DNA of 64,000 nt from Streptomyces venezuelae (GCF_008642295.1 NZ_CP029190.1:3579501-3643500), one strand, 5' to 3'; shown: positions 43,431 through 51,613, numbered from the stretch's first letter. Numbers and translations are program-made. Notes: generated from the sequence alone by a model not told the origin.

Positions 43431-43882
43431 GCCGGCACCTCCGCCGAGCCCGCCGCCCGTATCTCCACCGGGGCGGCTGCCGGTATCTCCGCCGAGGCAG
43501 CAGCCGGTATCTCCGCCGTGACCGTGCCCGTCACATGGTGGCCGATGCCATTGGCGCCGACCACCCGGATCTCCACGCTGTCCCCGGCCACGGCCGTGAC
43601 CGTCCCGGTGAGGACCATGGTGTCCCCGGGGTAGTTGGGTGCGCCGAGGCGGATCGCCACCTTGCGGAGCACGGCCTGCGGTCCGAGGTGGTCGGTGATG
43701 TACCGGCCGACCAGCCCGTTGGTGGTGAGGATGTTCATGAAGATGTCGGGGGAGCCCTTCTGCCGGGCGAGTTCCGCGTCGTGGTGCACGTCCTGGTAAT
43801 CCCGTGAGGCGACGGCCCCGGCGACGATCAGGGTGCGGGTGATGGGGATCTCCAGCGGCGGCAGCGTGTCGCCGATGTTCAT
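43427..43882 (-). CDS. MaoC-like hydratase, small subunit (ChsH1-like)
   Basis: 151 residues, ATG 43882. Hot-dog fold with the hydratase motif RDYQDVHHDAELARQKGSPDIFMNI (D..H pair). In the mycobacterial igr operon ChsH1 pairs with ChsH2 to hydrate the enoyl-CoA of the propionyl side chain. The C-terminal about 30 residues are an odd repeat (AEIPAA-AEIPAA-VEIRAA-AEVPA) not expected in the family, encoded by a degenerate 27-bp repeat that runs into the ltp2 start. Confidence 0.85.
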   Translation of the reverse strand: MNIGDTLPPLEIPITRTLIVAGAVASRDYQDVHHDAELARQKGSPDIFMNILTTNGLVGRYITDHLGPQAVLRKVAIRLGAPNYPGDTMVLTGTVTAVAGDSVEIRVVGANGIGHHVTGTVTAEIPAAASAEIPAAAPVEIRAAGSAEVPA

Positions 43883-44916
43883 GCCTGCTCCTTTGCCAGT
43901 ACGCCGCCGAGCTCGGCCAGCAGCTCGGCCCCGCAGCCCAGGTACGCGTCGAGTTGCCGCCCCCACAGGAAGTGCCGGTGGACGGGATGGTCGAGGTCGG
44001 CCCCCATTCCGCCGTGCAGGTGCTGGCCGGCGTGCACGACCCGGGTGCCCGCCTCGGCAGCCCACCAGGCGGCGGTCAGTGCCTGATCGGCCGCGGGCAG
44101 GCCTTCGTCGATGCGCCAGGCCGCTTCGTACGCGGTGACCCGGATCGCCTCGGTGTCCATGTGGGCGTCGGCGGCGCGCAGCATCACGCCCTGGTGGGTG
44201 GAGAGGGGACGTCCGAACTGTTCGCGGGTGGAGGTGTGGCTGACGGCGCGGGCCAGCGAGCCGGCGCAGACCCCCGCCTGGAGTCCGGCGAACGCGGTAC
44301 GGGCTGCTGCCAGGACCTCCGCGTACGCCGTCCCCTCGTCCGGGGCGCCCAGGGGCTCGGCCTCGGCGCCGGACAGGGTCAGCCGGCCGGCAGCCCAGGG
44401 AGCGGTGGTCTCCACGGCGGCGGTCTGCACCCCGGGCGCGTCCGTCCGTACCAGCCACAGGGCCCGCCGGCTGTCCGGCACCAGCACATGGGTGGCGTCG
44501 CGGAGCCAGGGCACGGCGGGCAGCACCCCGGTGAGGCGCCCGGCGTCGGCGGTGACCCGGCTCCGGGCCGGGAAGGCTCCGGTGGCCACCGCCGTGCCCT
44601 CACCGAGGGCGGGCAGCAGCCGGGCCCGCTGTTCCTCGGTGCCGTGGGCGGCGACCGGCCGGACGCCGTACACGCAGGTGGCGGCGAGCGGGACCTGGGC
44701 GGTGGTGCGGCCCTGTTCCTCCAGCAGCAGCACCAGTCCGAGCAGGCCGATGTCGAGGGACGCCGCGACCAGTCCGGCGGTGGTGAGGGCTTTCCACAGC
44801 TCGGCGTCCGTGCCGGTGCCGGCGGCGGTGAGCCGCTCGTGGGTGGAGAGGTCGCCGAAGATCCGGGCGGCCAGACCGGCCGCCGCCGTCTGCTCCTCGG
44901 TGGGGTGGAAGTCCAT
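43879..44916 (-). CDS. Acyl-CoA dehydrogenase, short subunit (FadE28/ChsE1-like)
   Basis: 345 residues, ATG 44916. ACAD fold: N-terminal helices DFHPTEEQTAAAGLAARIF, a degraded middle domain, and C-terminal AVSHTSTREQFGRPLSTHQGV and VHRHFLWGRQLDAYLG. Its length and weak FAD motifs match the partner subunit of heteromeric steroid acyl-CoA dehydrogenases (FadE28 is about 340 residues). Overlaps its neighbours by 4 and 1 bp. Confidence 0.85.
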   Translation of the reverse strand: MDFHPTEEQTAAAGLAARIFGDLSTHERLTAAGTGTDAELWKALTTAGLVAASLDIGLLGLVLLLEEQGRTTAQVPLAATCVYGVRPVAAHGTEEQRARLLPALGEGTAVATGAFPARSRVTADAGRLTGVLPAVPWLRDATHVLVPDSRRALWLVRTDAPGVQTAAVETTAPWAAGRLTLSGAEAEPLGAPDEGTAYAEVLAAARTAFAGLQAGVCAGSLARAVSHTSTREQFGRPLSTHQGVMLRAADAHMDTEAIRVTAYEAAWRIDEGLPAADQALTAAWWAAEAGTRVVHAGQHLHGGMGADLDHPVHRHFLWGRQLDAYLGCGAELLAELGGVLAKEQA

Positions 44917-45887
44917 CAGGCCTCGCTCGCGCGGAAGACGGGGAGTTCAAAGTCGTCGTCGACGCGGAGGAACTCCAGCTGGACGGGCATGCCGATGCGC
45001 ACCGTGTCGTAGGGCACGCCGGTGATGTTGCTGATGATCCGGACGCCTTCGGCGAGTTCCACGAGGGCGACGGCATAGGGCGGATCGAAGGCGGGGAACG
45101 GCGGATGGTGCATGACCACGTACGAGAAGACGGTTCCGGCACCGGAGGCCTCGACGGTGTCCCAGTCGGGGCTCGCGCAGTGGTTGCAGCCCGGCAGCCA
45201 GGGGAACCGGAGGGTGGTGCAGGCGGTGCAGCGCTGGATGAGGAGCCGGTGACGGCGGACTCCGTCCCAGAACCCCTGATTGTCGCGGTTGATCACGGGG
45301 CGGGGCCGGCGCGGCTTCGGATCCTCCTGGGGCTTCGACCGGGCGGCCGGAGCGTACTTGAGGATCCGGAACCGGTGGGTTCCGGCGAGTTCGCCGTTGG
45401 CACGGATGTCCGTCCGCGTGGTCACGAAGTGGCCGGTGCCGAGTTTGGTGGTCTTGCGGGGGGAGACGGATTCGATGACCGAGTCGAAGGTGACGGTGTC
45501 GCCGGGGCGCAGCGGGCGGAGGTACTCCTGCTCGCAGTCGGTGGCGACCACGGAGGTGCAGCCCGCGCCGTCGAGGAGGGCGAAGAGCTCGTCATGGGCG
45601 CTGGACCGGCCCCCGTCGTCGGAATGGCCGGAGAGTCCGGCCATCGTCCAGGCCTGGAGCATGGTGGGCGGGGCGACCGCGTCCGGGCCGGTGTAGGCGG
45701 CGTTGGTGTCCCCCATCGCCTCGCACCAGTGGCGGATCATGGGCTGGTTGACCGGGTCGCGGCCCTGGGCGGCGGTGGCGGCGGGCCGCCCTTCGAAGGC
45801 CCTGAGCCGGTCGTACAGCTCGTCCTCGCCCGTACTCCGGCTCTCGCTCGGCGTCTCGCTCCGGTTCCCGCTCCTGCTCGCACTCAC
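44916..45887 (-). CDS. MaoC hydratase fused to DUF35/OB-fold domain (ChsH2-like)
   Basis: 323 residues from GTG 45887 (4-bp GTGA overlap with the dehydrogenase stop). N-terminal MaoC-like hot-dog half (about 20-165; PMIRHWCEAMGDTNAAYTG, then ECEYLRPLRPGDTVTF-type core). C-terminal DUF35 half has a zinc ribbon with CTAC and CNHC, then an OB-fold (SYVVMHHPPFPAFDPPYAVALVEL). In the mycobacterial igr operon this is ChsH2, which both completes the hydratase and docks Ltp2. Gene order and fusion are the same here. Confidence 0.88.
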   Translation of the reverse strand: MSASRSGNRSETPSESRSTGEDELYDRLRAFEGRPAATAAQGRDPVNQPMIRHWCEAMGDTNAAYTGPDAVAPPTMLQAWTMAGLSGHSDDGGRSSAHDELFALLDGAGCTSVVATDCEQEYLRPLRPGDTVTFDSVIESVSPRKTTKLGTGHFVTTRTDIRANGELAGTHRFRILKYAPAARSKPQEDPKPRRPRPVINRDNQGFWDGVRRHRLLIQRCTACTTLRFPWLPGCNHCASPDWDTVEASGAGTVFSYVVMHHPPFPAFDPPYAVALVELAEGVRIISNITGVPYDTVRIGMPVQLEFLRVDDDFELPVFRASEA

Positions 45888-47035
45888 CGCTTGCGCCCCT
45901 TCATGCCGAGCCGCATCATCGCGACGATCTCCCGCTGGACCTCGCTGACCCCGCCGCCGAAGGTGTTGATCTGGGCGGCACGGTTCAGCCGCTCCAGCTC
46001 GCCGCCACCGAACCCGGCCGGGCCCCGGACCATGGCCTCCTCCCCGACGATCTGCTGGCAGATCCGGTACACCTCGACGGTGGTCTCGGTGCCGAGGAAC
46101 TTGACGCCGCTTGCATCTCCGGGAGCCAGGGTGCCGGCGCCCACGTCCTGGACGAGCCTCCAGTTGAGCAGCCGTACGGCGGCCAGCCGGGCGTGCGCCT
46201 CGGCGAGCAGGGACTGCACCCACGGGCGGTCGGCGGGGCGCTCGCCGGTGTCCGGGTCGGGGGTCCTGGCGTGGCCGAGGGCCTCGGCGTAGAAGTCCTC
46301 GGCCTGCATGCCGATGGCGGCGAGGGCGACACGCTCGTGGTTGAGCTGGTTGGTGATCAGGCCCCAGCCGCCGTGCTCGGGCCCGACCAGGTTGCCCGCC
46401 GGCACCCGGATGGCGTCGTAGTAGGTGGCGGTGGTGGTCAGGCCGCCGACGGTGTCGATGGGGGTCCAGGAGAACCCGGGGTCGTCGGTGGGGACCAGGA
46501 TGATCGAGATGCCCCGGTGCTTGGGGGCTTCGGGGTCGGTGCGGCAGGCGAGCCAGATCCAGTCGGCGTTCTGGGCGTTCGAGGTGAAGATCTTCTGGCC
46601 GTCGACCACCCAGTCCGCGCCCTCGCGGACGGCCTTCGTACGGAGGGCGGCGAGATCGGTGCCGGCCTCGGGCTCGGAGTAGCCGATGGCGAAGATCAGC
46701 TCGCCCTTGAGGATGCGGGGGAGGAAGTAGTCCTTCTGCTCCCTGGTCCCGTACTTCATCAGGGTCGGGCCGACGGTGTTCAGGGTGACCATGGAGACGG
46801 GGGCGCCCGCCCGGTAGGCCTCGTCGAAGAAGACGAACTGCTCGTCCGGGCCACGGCCCTGGCCGCCGTATTCGACGGGCCAGCCGAGGCCGAGCAGGCC
46901 GTCGGCGCCGATCCGGAGCAGCAGCTCCCGCTGCACGGCGGGGTGCTGTGGCGGCCCGTCGGGCATCACCTGCCGGAAATAGGCCCGCAGTTCGGCACGG
47001 AGCCGCACCTGGTCTTCGGTCGGGGCGAGGTGCAC
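45884..47035 (-). CDS. Acyl-CoA dehydrogenase, long subunit (FadE29/ChsE2-like)
   Basis: 383 residues from GTG 47035, chosen for GGGAGG 8 bases upstream. Conserved ACAD features: GLGWPVEYGGQGRGPDEQFVF, FAIGYSEPEAGTDLAALRT, QKIFTSNAQNADWIWLACRT, NHERVALAAIGM. The C-terminus has FGGGVSEVQREIVAMMRLGM. First gene of a five-gene operon with overlapping starts. With the shorter dehydrogenase it would form a heteromeric enzyme that desaturates the CoA-linked side chain. Confidence 0.88.
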   Translation of the reverse strand: MHLAPTEDQVRLRAELRAYFRQVMPDGPPQHPAVQRELLLRIGADGLLGLGWPVEYGGQGRGPDEQFVFFDEAYRAGAPVSMVTLNTVGPTLMKYGTREQKDYFLPRILKGELIFAIGYSEPEAGTDLAALRTKAVREGADWVVDGQKIFTSNAQNADWIWLACRTDPEAPKHRGISIILVPTDDPGFSWTPIDTVGGLTTTATYYDAIRVPAGNLVGPEHGGWGLITNQLNHERVALAAIGMQAEDFYAEALGHARTPDPDTGERPADRPWVQSLLAEAHARLAAVRLLNWRLVQDVGAGTLAPGDASGVKFLGTETTVEVYRICQQIVGEEAMVRGPAGFGGGELERLNRAAQINTFGGGVSEVQREIVAMMRLGMKGRKR

Positions 47036-47071
47036 GGTGCTGGCCTCCCGGCATCGCGTCGTCGAATGAAA

Positions 47072-47086
47072 CTGACTGTCCGTCAG
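47072..47086. promoter_or_regulatory. Palindromic operator ahead of the igr-like operon
   Basis: CTGAC-TGTCC-GTCAG, a perfect 5+5 dyad starting 37 bases upstream of the GTG at 47035. It resembles TetR-family operators of fatty acid/steroid catabolism but no regulator gene lies nearby. Confidence 0.6.
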
Positions 47087-47134
47087 ATCCATCCCGGATG
47101 TCAAGGTCGGGAGCCAGACCGGAAAAACGCCGGA

Positions 47135-47178
47135 GCGCCTGCGCTACCGGACCCCAGCCGGTCCGGTCGCGCAGGCGC
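47135..47178 (-). terminator. Terminator of the small secreted protein gene
   Basis: GCGCCTGCGC(T)ACCGGACC pairs with GGTCCGGTCGCGCAGGCGC. The minus strand then reads GGCGTTTTTCC, a clear T-run. Confidence 0.85.
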
Positions 47179-47200
47179 CCACGGCGCTTGGAAGGGAGAT

Positions 47201-47512
47201 CTACCACCAGGGGTGGAAGTTCACCGCCACGTTGGAGTTCGACTGGTCGATGGCCGTGAAGGCCGAGCCGTTGACCTGCGCGCTGTTGTTCTGGTTGGAC
47301 GCACCGGAGCCGGTGGCAACCTGCTGCGTGGTGGAGGAGTTGCCGAAGTTGTCCCCGCCGACCCCGCTGCCGATGATCCCCGCGACGCTCGAGTTCGATC
47401 CGTCGTTCGCGAAGGAGCCGATGTCGGCCTGGGCAACCCCGCCGAAGAGGGCGAACGCGAGGGGAAGAGCGGCGGCTGCGGCGACAACGCGGGCGGTGCG
47501 GATGCTTGCCAT
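47201..47512 (-). CDS. Small secreted surface protein, possibly NepA-like
   Basis: 103 residues, ATG 47512 with GGAGG about 11 bases upstream. Signal peptide about 1-30 (RTARVVAAAAALPLAFALFG, cleavage near AQA). The mature part is Asn/Ser/Gly/Gln-rich with no Cys (IIGSGVGGDNFGNSSTTQQV, then SNQNNSAQVNGSAFTAIDQS) and ends HPWW. Composition and length resemble rodlin/NepA-type surface proteins, which assemble on aerial hyphae or spores. NepA lies near this position in S. coelicolor by memory and depends on SigN, whose likely homologue is in this window. Identity needs alignment. Confidence 0.7.
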   Translation of the reverse strand: MASIRTARVVAAAAALPLAFALFGGVAQADIGSFANDGSNSSVAGIIGSGVGGDNFGNSSTTQQVATGSGASNQNNSAQVNGSAFTAIDQSNSNVAVNFHPWW

Positions 47513-47917
47513 GTCTGAATCCTCCAGATACCCGAAGTGAGAGTCATTCCAAGGCAGTTGGCCGACCGCCTCGGTCGTGTGGTGACGACGTCGCGAGACC
47601 AGAGTTGCCCACCGAATCCCCGGCGAACCAGCCCTCAGGGCACTATTCCCCCGCAAGCATGAGCAACATCGGATAAACCTCATTCGCGCCCCCAGAGTCC
47701 CAGGCCAGAGCCCCTGCCACTGCTGAAACCCCTGCCACACAACGGACGAAGCGTTCCGGCAATCCGACCGGCCCCGGGCATGCCAAAAAGGGCCGCGACC
47801 CCACGGGAGACCGCCGTCTCCCGGGTCTGCGACCCTGCAATCCCAAGCTTCACGCCCCCCGCGCGCCCCCGGCGCACACCGGGGCACCCGTTCCCATCCC
47901 GAACCCCGTTGCCACCG
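47513..47917. other. Gene-free 405-bp stretch
   Basis: Contains the promoter side of the secreted protein (47513-47600, with GGGTAT on the minus strand at 47533-47528, too close to the ribosome-binding site to be convincing), then A/T-richer sequence around 47640-47760, and the terminator of the next gene. No supported coding frame. Confidence 0.5.
47805..47822 (-). terminator. Hairpin after the DUF6344-like gene
   Basis: GGGAGAC pairs with GTCTCCC over a 4-base loop; on the minus strand TTTTT (47789-47785) follows after about 15 bases. Confidence 0.55.
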
Positions 47918-48352
47918 CTACGCGGCCAGCACCACGTCTTCGGCCGCGCCCTCCCCGGACGGGGCCCGGTACAGCGTCTGGTACGCGGTCCCGGCCAACG
48001 CGGCGGCCGTGGTCGACCGGCGGACCGAGGGGGAGGAACCGTGCGCCTCGGCCCGGATCCGCTGCGCAAGGGTGGGCGGGAGCCCGCTGCCGCGCATCAC
48101 AGCCCGCCAGCTGCGCCGGGACGGCCGGGCCGGCCTGTCACCTGACGGGGCCCCGACCGGGACGCCGGCTCCTGCAGCAGCCGGGACCACCGGAGCTGCC
48201 AGAGCTGCCGGAGCCGCCGGCGCGGACCCGGCGGGACCCGCGGCTACAGCCGCACGGCCCCTCAGGCCGAAGGAGGTGAAGAACGCCACGAGCGCGGCGA
48301 GAACGGCGGTGACGGCGGTGCGAATCGACGCGACCTTGCTGGTTCCAGCCAT
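47918..48352 (-). CDS. Small DUF6344-like protein
   Basis: 144 residues, ATG 48352. One N-terminal hydrophobic segment (TAVTAVLAALVAFFTSFGL), a low-complexity Ala/Pro spacer, then a conserved C-terminal part (GLPPTLAQRIRAEAHGSSP...STTAAALAGTAYQTLYR). The family name is from memory. Function unknown; probably membrane-anchored by its N-terminus. Confidence 0.7.
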   Translation of the reverse strand: MAGTSKVASIRTAVTAVLAALVAFFTSFGLRGRAAVAAGPAGSAPAAPAALAAPVVPAAAGAGVPVGAPSGDRPARPSRRSWRAVMRGSGLPPTLAQRIRAEAHGSSPSVRRSTTAAALAGTAYQTLYRAPSGEGAAEDVVLAA

Positions 48353-48508
48353 GACGGCCTCTCACTTCCCGATGTTCCGACGGGCGGATCTGCATACATT
48401 CGTCATGATGCGGACGCAACCGCAGCACCGGCCCGACGCGCGCCGATCTTCCGACAAACACCACCCGCCCGGAGCATCACCCACCGGGCCCGGAGAACAA
48501 TTCCGGGC

Positions 48509-49132
48509 ATGGGGACAGACATACACGGGTTCATCGAGTGCCGCTGGGATCGCTGGCTGGACGAGGACGACCGCAGCTGGCATGCGGCCATCGACCTCAC
48601 TCACCTCTACAACGGGCGCTCCTACCTCGCCTTTGGATCCCTGTTCGGCATGCGCGACACCACGACCTTCCGCCCGCTCGCAGATGACCGCGGCCTGCCC
48701 GCTGACGTGTCGCGGGAGACCCTCGCCGACTACGGGTCCTGGAGCCCGGACTCGCACCGTGCATCCTGGATCACCTGGGCGGAGCTGGCGGCCACGGACT
48801 GGGAAGAGGAAGCGAACGAGGTCGACGAGTGCATCCACGAGTACCACCGCAGCCCGGACGGAACCTGGGAGCTGCACGGCCGGAACACCGGCCTCGACCG
48901 CTTTGCCGAGCTCGCCGGCCTCACCGACCCCCGCACTGTCTACCGCGCGGGCCGCACCTACCCCGAGGGCACCGAGTGGCCCGACGGTGATCGTCTCTTC
49001 CGCGTCGGCCGCCTCCGCCGGAAGCACGCTGTGCCCGACAGCGACTGGGGTGCCGTCTGGTCGGTCATGCACACCCTCGCGAGTCTGCACGGTGACGAGG
49101 GCGTCCGCCTGGTCGTCTGGTTCGACGGCTGA
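48509..49132 (+). CDS. Conserved hypothetical protein of phage/bacterial type
   Basis: 207 residues, ATG 48509 with GGAGAA about 12 bases upstream. It opens MGTDIHGFIECRWDRW and has HLYNGRSYLAFGSLFGMRDT. Proteins starting with (M)GTDIHG are scattered among bacteria and phages; role unknown. Acidic middle (EEEANEVDECIHEYH). It stands alone between a DUF6344-like gene and tRNA-Ser(TGA). Confidence 0.7.
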   Translation: MGTDIHGFIECRWDRWLDEDDRSWHAAIDLTHLYNGRSYLAFGSLFGMRDTTTFRPLADDRGLPADVSRETLADYGSWSPDSHRASWITWAELAATDWEEEANEVDECIHEYHRSPDGTWELHGRNTGLDRFAELAGLTDPRTVYRAGRTYPEGTEWPDGDRLFRVGRLRRKHAVPDSDWGAVWSVMHTLASLHGDEGVRLVVWFDG

Positions 49133-49147
49133 CCCAGACCGCATGCA

Positions 49148-49179
49148 GAAGGGGTGCCACCGATCGGTGGCACCCCTTC
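49148..49179. terminator. Perfect bidirectional terminator
   Basis: GAAGGGGTGCCACC pairs with GGTGGCACCCCTTC around GATC, between the hypothetical gene and the convergent tRNA-Ser. Confidence 0.85.
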
Positions 49180-49205
49180 CAAGCTGGGCCATGGCCCGGC
49201 TGTAG

Positions 49206-49292
49206 CGGTGGGTGTGGGATTTGAACCCACGGTGACATCGCTGCCACGACGGTTTTCAAGACCGTTCCCTTAGGCCGCTCGGGCAACCCACC
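49206..49292 (-). tRNA. tRNA-Ser(TGA)
   Basis: Minus strand class II tRNA. Acceptor GGTGGGT/ACCCACC, anticodon loop CTTGAAA (TGA), variable arm CGTGGCAGCGATGTCACC, T arm GTGGGTTCAAATCCCAC. Reads UCA codons. Confidence 0.95.
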
Positions 49293-49389
49293 TGGCCGGT
49301 ACAGAGTACCGGGCGGTGAGGGGTGGGCGGGGCGGTCGAGGGAGGGCTGAGGTGGCTGCGGATGGGGCAGCGGGTGGGTCAGGGGTGGG

Positions 49390-50340
49390 TCAGGCGGTCT
49401 GGGCCTTGTCGTAGGCGGCCTTCGCCTCGTTGCCGAAGTACGGGCCGTACATGCGGTTCGGCAGGAAGGTGTAGCCGAAGCTGTTCACCGACACCTGGGT
49501 ACCCAGGCCCGTGGCCTCGTTGAAGTCCTGGAACCAGGGTCCGCCGCTGGAGCCGCCGGTCATATTGCAGGCCAGGCTGTGGTCCTTGGTCAGCAGGAAG
49601 TCCTTGCCGCTGTTGCCACTGCAGTAGACCAGCTTGGTGCCGTCGTACGGCGCGGCTGCCGGGAAGCCGAAGGAGTACATCCGCTTGTTGTAGCCGCCGT
49701 TGAACAGCAGGCCCTGGGCGCCGACCACCTGGCTGAGTTTCTGCCCGTTCAGCGGAGCCACGACCGCGTAGCCCACATCGTGGTTCATGTCCTCGCTCGC
49801 CGCCCACTGGTCGGTGGCGAAGGTCTTGGTCGCCGACCACTGGCCGTACGGTGCGCTGCCGTTGTTGTACGCCGGCACGAACACCCAGTTGGTGTGCCAG
49901 GAGCCCTGGTACTTCACGCAGTGGCCGGCCGTGATGACGGTGCTGCCGTTGGCGCTGGTGATCGAGTCACCGGAGCAGGAGGCCGTACGGTCGCCCAGCG
50001 TGAAGAACACCCGGCCGGAAGTCCTCACCACCGCTCCGCCGCCCGTCCAGGCGCCACCGGCCTGCGGGAAGGCGGTGGGGGAGGCGGCCTCGGTCGGGGC
50101 GATCCGGGTGGCGGCGGGGGAGGTGGAGACCTCCAGCCGGCCGGCTCCGGGGGCCGCCGTCACATCGAGGGGGGTCGCGGAACGCATCCGTTCGGCGGTC
50201 CAGAAGCCCGGGGTGTGCTGCTGCCGGAACGATGCGGGGGCGTCGGAGGCGGCGGCCGAGGGGGTGGCGGCCGTCAGGGCCCCTGCGATCAGGGCGGCCG
50301 TGGTCATCAGGACCGAAACGGCCGTGCGATTGCGATTCAC
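49390..50340 (-). CDS. Secreted trypsin-like serine protease
   Basis: 316 residues from GTG 50340 with AAGGAG upstream. Signal peptide about 1-31 (VLMTTAALIAGALTAATPSA). A propeptide-like region runs to about 95. Catalytic triad: His140 (TAGHC), Asp188 (NHDVGYAV) and Ser265 (GGSSGGP). Cysteines C122/C141 and C240/C258 are placed for two disulfides. It is of the V8/trypsin-like group of secreted Streptomyces proteases. The SSI-type inhibitor at 35041 could be a natural regulator, as inference only. Confidence 0.92.
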   Translation of the reverse strand: MNRNRTAVSVLMTTAALIAGALTAATPSAAASDAPASFRQQHTPGFWTAERMRSATPLDVTAAPGAGRLEVSTSPAATRIAPTEAASPTAFPQAGGAWTGGGAVVRTSGRVFFTLGDRTASCSGDSITSANGSTVITAGHCVKYQGSWHTNWVFVPAYNNGSAPYGQWSATKTFATDQWAASEDMNHDVGYAVVAPLNGQKLSQVVGAQGLLFNGGYNKRMYSFGFPAAAPYDGTKLVYCSGNSGKDFLLTKDHSLACNMTGGSSGGPWFQDFNEATGLGTQVSVNSFGYTFLPNRMYGPYFGNEAKAAYDKAQTA

Positions 50341-50566
50341 GCATGACTCCTTCTGCCGTGCCCTGGGCCGGTCGGACCCGGGCAGGGTGGGGGTGAAGTG
50401 CTGTCGGTGCGGATCGGGTTGCGGGGGCAGAGTGGCACGGAGGGGATGGATTGTCAGGTAGTCGTCAGAACGTTCGGTCGGTTCCGGCCAGGATTGGCCG
50501 ACTTCCACCCGCCGGGTCGTGCCACCTCGCATCACCCCGTACCGCCCCGCCCCACACCGGCCGCCG

Positions 50567-51613
50567 TCATACGGTCAGCAGCACGCCCGCGTACGACACC
50601 CCGGCCACCACCACCCAGGCCCCCAGCCCCAGCAGCGCAGCCCGCCCACCGGTGCGGGCCAGGGAGGGCAGGTGCACCGCGCTCCCCAGGCCGAACAGTG
50701 CCGCCGCCAGCAGACCCTCCTGGGCCGTACGCGACCACTCCAGGGCCACCTCCGGCACCAGACCGGTCGTACGCAGCGCCACCGCCATCAGGAAGCCCGC
50801 CACGAACAGCGGCACCGGCGCCGGCCGCCGCCCCGAAGCCGTCCGCTCCCCGCGCCGCCTGGCCCGCAGGGCAAAGGCCACCGCGGCCACCAGCGGTGCC
50901 AGCAGCGCCACCCGCATCAGCTTGACCAGAACCGCCTCGCCCAGGGCCGCCGGGCCGGACGTCTGTGCCGTCGCCACCACCTGGCCCACATCGTGCACGC
51001 TCGCCCCCACCCAGCGGCCGAAGCCGAGGTCGGTCAGGCCCAACGGACCTTGGAGCAGCGGGAGAACGGCGATGGCCAAGGTCCCGCACAGGGTCACCAG
51101 CGCCACCGAGGAGGCCACATCCTCCTCATCGCTGCCGGACACCTGGCTCACCGCGCCGATCGCCGAGGCCCCGCAGATCGAGTAGCCGGTGGCGATCAGC
51201 AACGGCTGGTCCCCGCGCAGGCCGAGCCGGCGACCCAGCCAGAGGGTGCCCAGGAAGGTCACGGCCACCACGCCGAGCACCATGGCCACGGCCGCCCAGC
51301 CCAGCCGGAGCACCTCCTCCAGGCCCAGACCCAGCCCCAACAGCACAATCCCGATCCGCATCAGCCGCCGCCCGGCCAGCGACAGCCCGGGGCGGGCGGC
51401 GCCACGGACGAAGGTCCGCATCCGGGGCAGATGAGCCGCTGCGATGCCCAGCACCACCGAGGCGGTCAGCAGCGGAACCGCCGGCACCAGCCGGTGCACA
51501 CCCCAGGCGAGCAGTGCGCCGCCCGTCGCGGTGGCCAACCCGGGCCAGGATGCGGGTGTTTCACGTGAAACATGACGAACGGCCGCGCCCTGCTGCCGGT
51601 TGAGGAGGGCCAT
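50567..51613 (-). CDS. YeiH-family putative sulfate/sulfite exporter (UPF0324)
   Basis: 348 residues with about ten helices. Family motifs: LMRIGIVLLGLGLGLEEVL, TGYSICGASAIGAVSQV and FGRWVGASVHDVGQVVAT. Members are membrane proteins linked to sulfur metabolism; export of sulfate or sulfite is suspected. ATG 51613 shares a base with the TGA of the cysteine dioxygenase gene, so the two are coupled. A perfect parS sits at codons 15-19 (VSRET). Confidence 0.88.
   Translation of the reverse strand: MALLNRQQGAAVRHVSRETPASWPGLATATGGALLAWGVHRLVPAVPLLTASVVLGIAAAHLPRMRTFVRGAARPGLSLAGRRLMRIGIVLLGLGLGLEEVLRLGWAAVAMVLGVVAVTFLGTLWLGRRLGLRGDQPLLIATGYSICGASAIGAVSQVSGSDEEDVASSVALVTLCGTLAIAVLPLLQGPLGLTDLGFGRWVGASVHDVGQVVATAQTSGPAALGEAVLVKLMRVALLAPLVAAVAFALRARRRGERTASGRRPAPVPLFVAGFLMAVALRTTGLVPEVALEWSRTAQEGLLAAALFGLGSAVHLPSLARTGGRAALLGLGAWVVVAGVSYAGVLLTV
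51558..51571. promoter_or_regulatory. parS: parS site (ParB binding)
   Basis: GTTTCACGTGAAAC, perfect, inside the 5' end of the YeiH-like gene where the minus strand codes for VSRET. Confidence 0.85.

Noticed and set aside
44916..47035. A single fusion protein of dehydrogenase and MaoC-DUF35.
   Set aside because: The long minus-strand frame is only a chance open frame. The two genes overlap by a GTGA junction in different frames and each has its own full domain.
47513..47540. GGGTAT (minus strand) as a SigN/SigB-type promoter of the NepA-like gene.
   Set aside because: It lies only a few bases before the GGAGG ribosome-binding site, so a transcript from it would lack a usable leader, and no -35 match is at the right spacing.
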